Shown: positions 63,668 through 64,000 of the stretch, one piece after another
Numbering within the stretch: the first letter of the stretch is position 1
How the letters are laid out: each line of letters starts with the position of its first letter
Assembly: GCA_024233085.1 (NCBI GenBank)
Contig: JACKQC010000002.1
Location: 248,001-312,000 of the forward strand
Direction: 5' to 3'
From: Akkermansiaceae bacterium
GTDB lineage: Bacteria > Verrucomicrobiota > Verrucomicrobiia > Verrucomicrobiales > DEV007
DNA length: 64,000 bases
Position numbers and translations under genes: made by a program
Notes under the pieces: model-generated
What the model saw: only the letters and a program-made list of their open reading frames with translations
Databases searched by the model: none
Told to the model about the DNA's origin: nothing

Positions 63668-64000
63668 TCAAACCCAGCCGGATGCTCGAGGTGTTCCGCC
63701 AGATCGCCCAAGCGATGGCCACTTGCCTCCAATCTTTCCGACGCCGCTCTTGGAATCATCGAGAAAGCCCGGCAACAACCGGTCGACCAGAACATGGATG
63801 CGGTTGGAGGCGGCGCTCTTCTGGCGGACTAAGGCGCGGCGCGCTCGGGTCAGGTCGCGCATCTGGACGAGGGCGCCGCCGAGAATGGCGCCGTGGTCCT
63901 CCACCAGTCGGGCGCGGCATGAAGTCAGAGTTTTGGCGATACCGACGAGGTCGAGCTCGTCGGTGCTGGCCAGCGCGTTTTCACGGTCAACGCTGGCTTC
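63668..64000 (-). mobile_element. IS110-family-like transposase, partial (5' end beyond the window)
   Basis: Open frame on the minus strand from base 64000 to a TGA at 63668: ASTDELDLVGIAKTL, then LVQMRDLTRARRALVRQKSA, SNRIHVLVDRLLPGFLDDSK. This is the central part of an IS110-type transposase, between the DEDD catalytic domain and the C-terminal transposase_20 domain. The remaining residues (KIGGKWPSLGRSGGTPRASG) do not resemble the family, so the 3' part is missing or frame-shifted. It is probably a decayed copy. Confidence 0.6.

Overview
The window (about 64 kb, mostly high GC, roughly two thirds) looks like a chromosomal piece from the PVC superphylum, most likely a Verrucomicrobiota bacterium. 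The support is a DUF1549/DUF1553 'planctomycete cytochrome C-like' protein, a SHD1-domain protein, a PEP-CTERM/exosortase pair, Tat-exported Gfo/Idh/MocA dehydrogenases and the general look of the 16S rRNA. The phylum is an inference; a 16S placement would settle it.

Layout. 0-10 kb: a left-truncated DUF1549/DUF1553 gene, then a sugar-nucleotide epimerase and two glycosyltransferases, a repeat-rich gap, and two tandem Tat-signal Gfo/Idh/MocA oxidoreductases. 10-17 kb: a SMUG1-type uracil-DNA glycosylase and a homocysteine S-methyltransferase, then a complete rrn operon on the minus strand (16S - tRNA-Ile - tRNA-Ala - 23S - 5S - terminator) with a boxA in its leader. 17.8-25.9 kb: a COG4091-like dehydrogenase with an FAD oxidoreductase, then a minus-strand capsule/exopolysaccharide export set (outer-membrane beta-barrel, Wzc-type tyrosine kinase, Wza-like export protein) and tRNA-Gly. 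26-30 kb: comEC and trmB. 29.2-34.4 kb: a compact minus-strand operon of a VIT-vWA protein with a PEP-CTERM tail, a dedicated exosortase with an EpsI-like tail, and two polytopic membrane proteins. Five 11-bp direct repeats resembling a PHO box precede it. 34.5-43 kb: a CE7-like esterase, a second COG4091-like protein, a sensorless histidine kinase, a PLD-like protein, leuA, a DUF6941 protein and recJ. 43-48.2 kb: a minus-strand run GNAT - RimK-like ATP-grasp - SET - diacylglycerol kinase - glycolate oxidase GlcD - CoaB. 48.3-55.7 kb: a synthase-dependent exopolysaccharide locus with two near-duplicate cellulose-synthase-like GT2 genes around an HlyD-like adaptor, then a GH26-like hydrolase and a TolC-like channel. 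56-64 kb is accessory: an HTH regulator with a perfect 27-bp palindrome, a frameshifted MazF module, an orphan antitoxin, a candidate ADP-ribosyltransferase-like two-gene module, gene relics, 21-bp tandem repeats, a low-GC SHD1 protein, a MACPF-like protein between 85-bp direct repeats, and an IS110-like transposase running off the right edge.

Two layers cut across the gene map. A dispersed palindromic element of about 40 bp built on ACCCAACAGGGTTGGGT occurs seven times, mainly between convergent genes. One copy is translated in frame inside a glycosyltransferase, and two others supply the C-termini of neighbouring genes. The genes as a whole point to heavy investment in envelope polysaccharide and cell-surface protein sorting.
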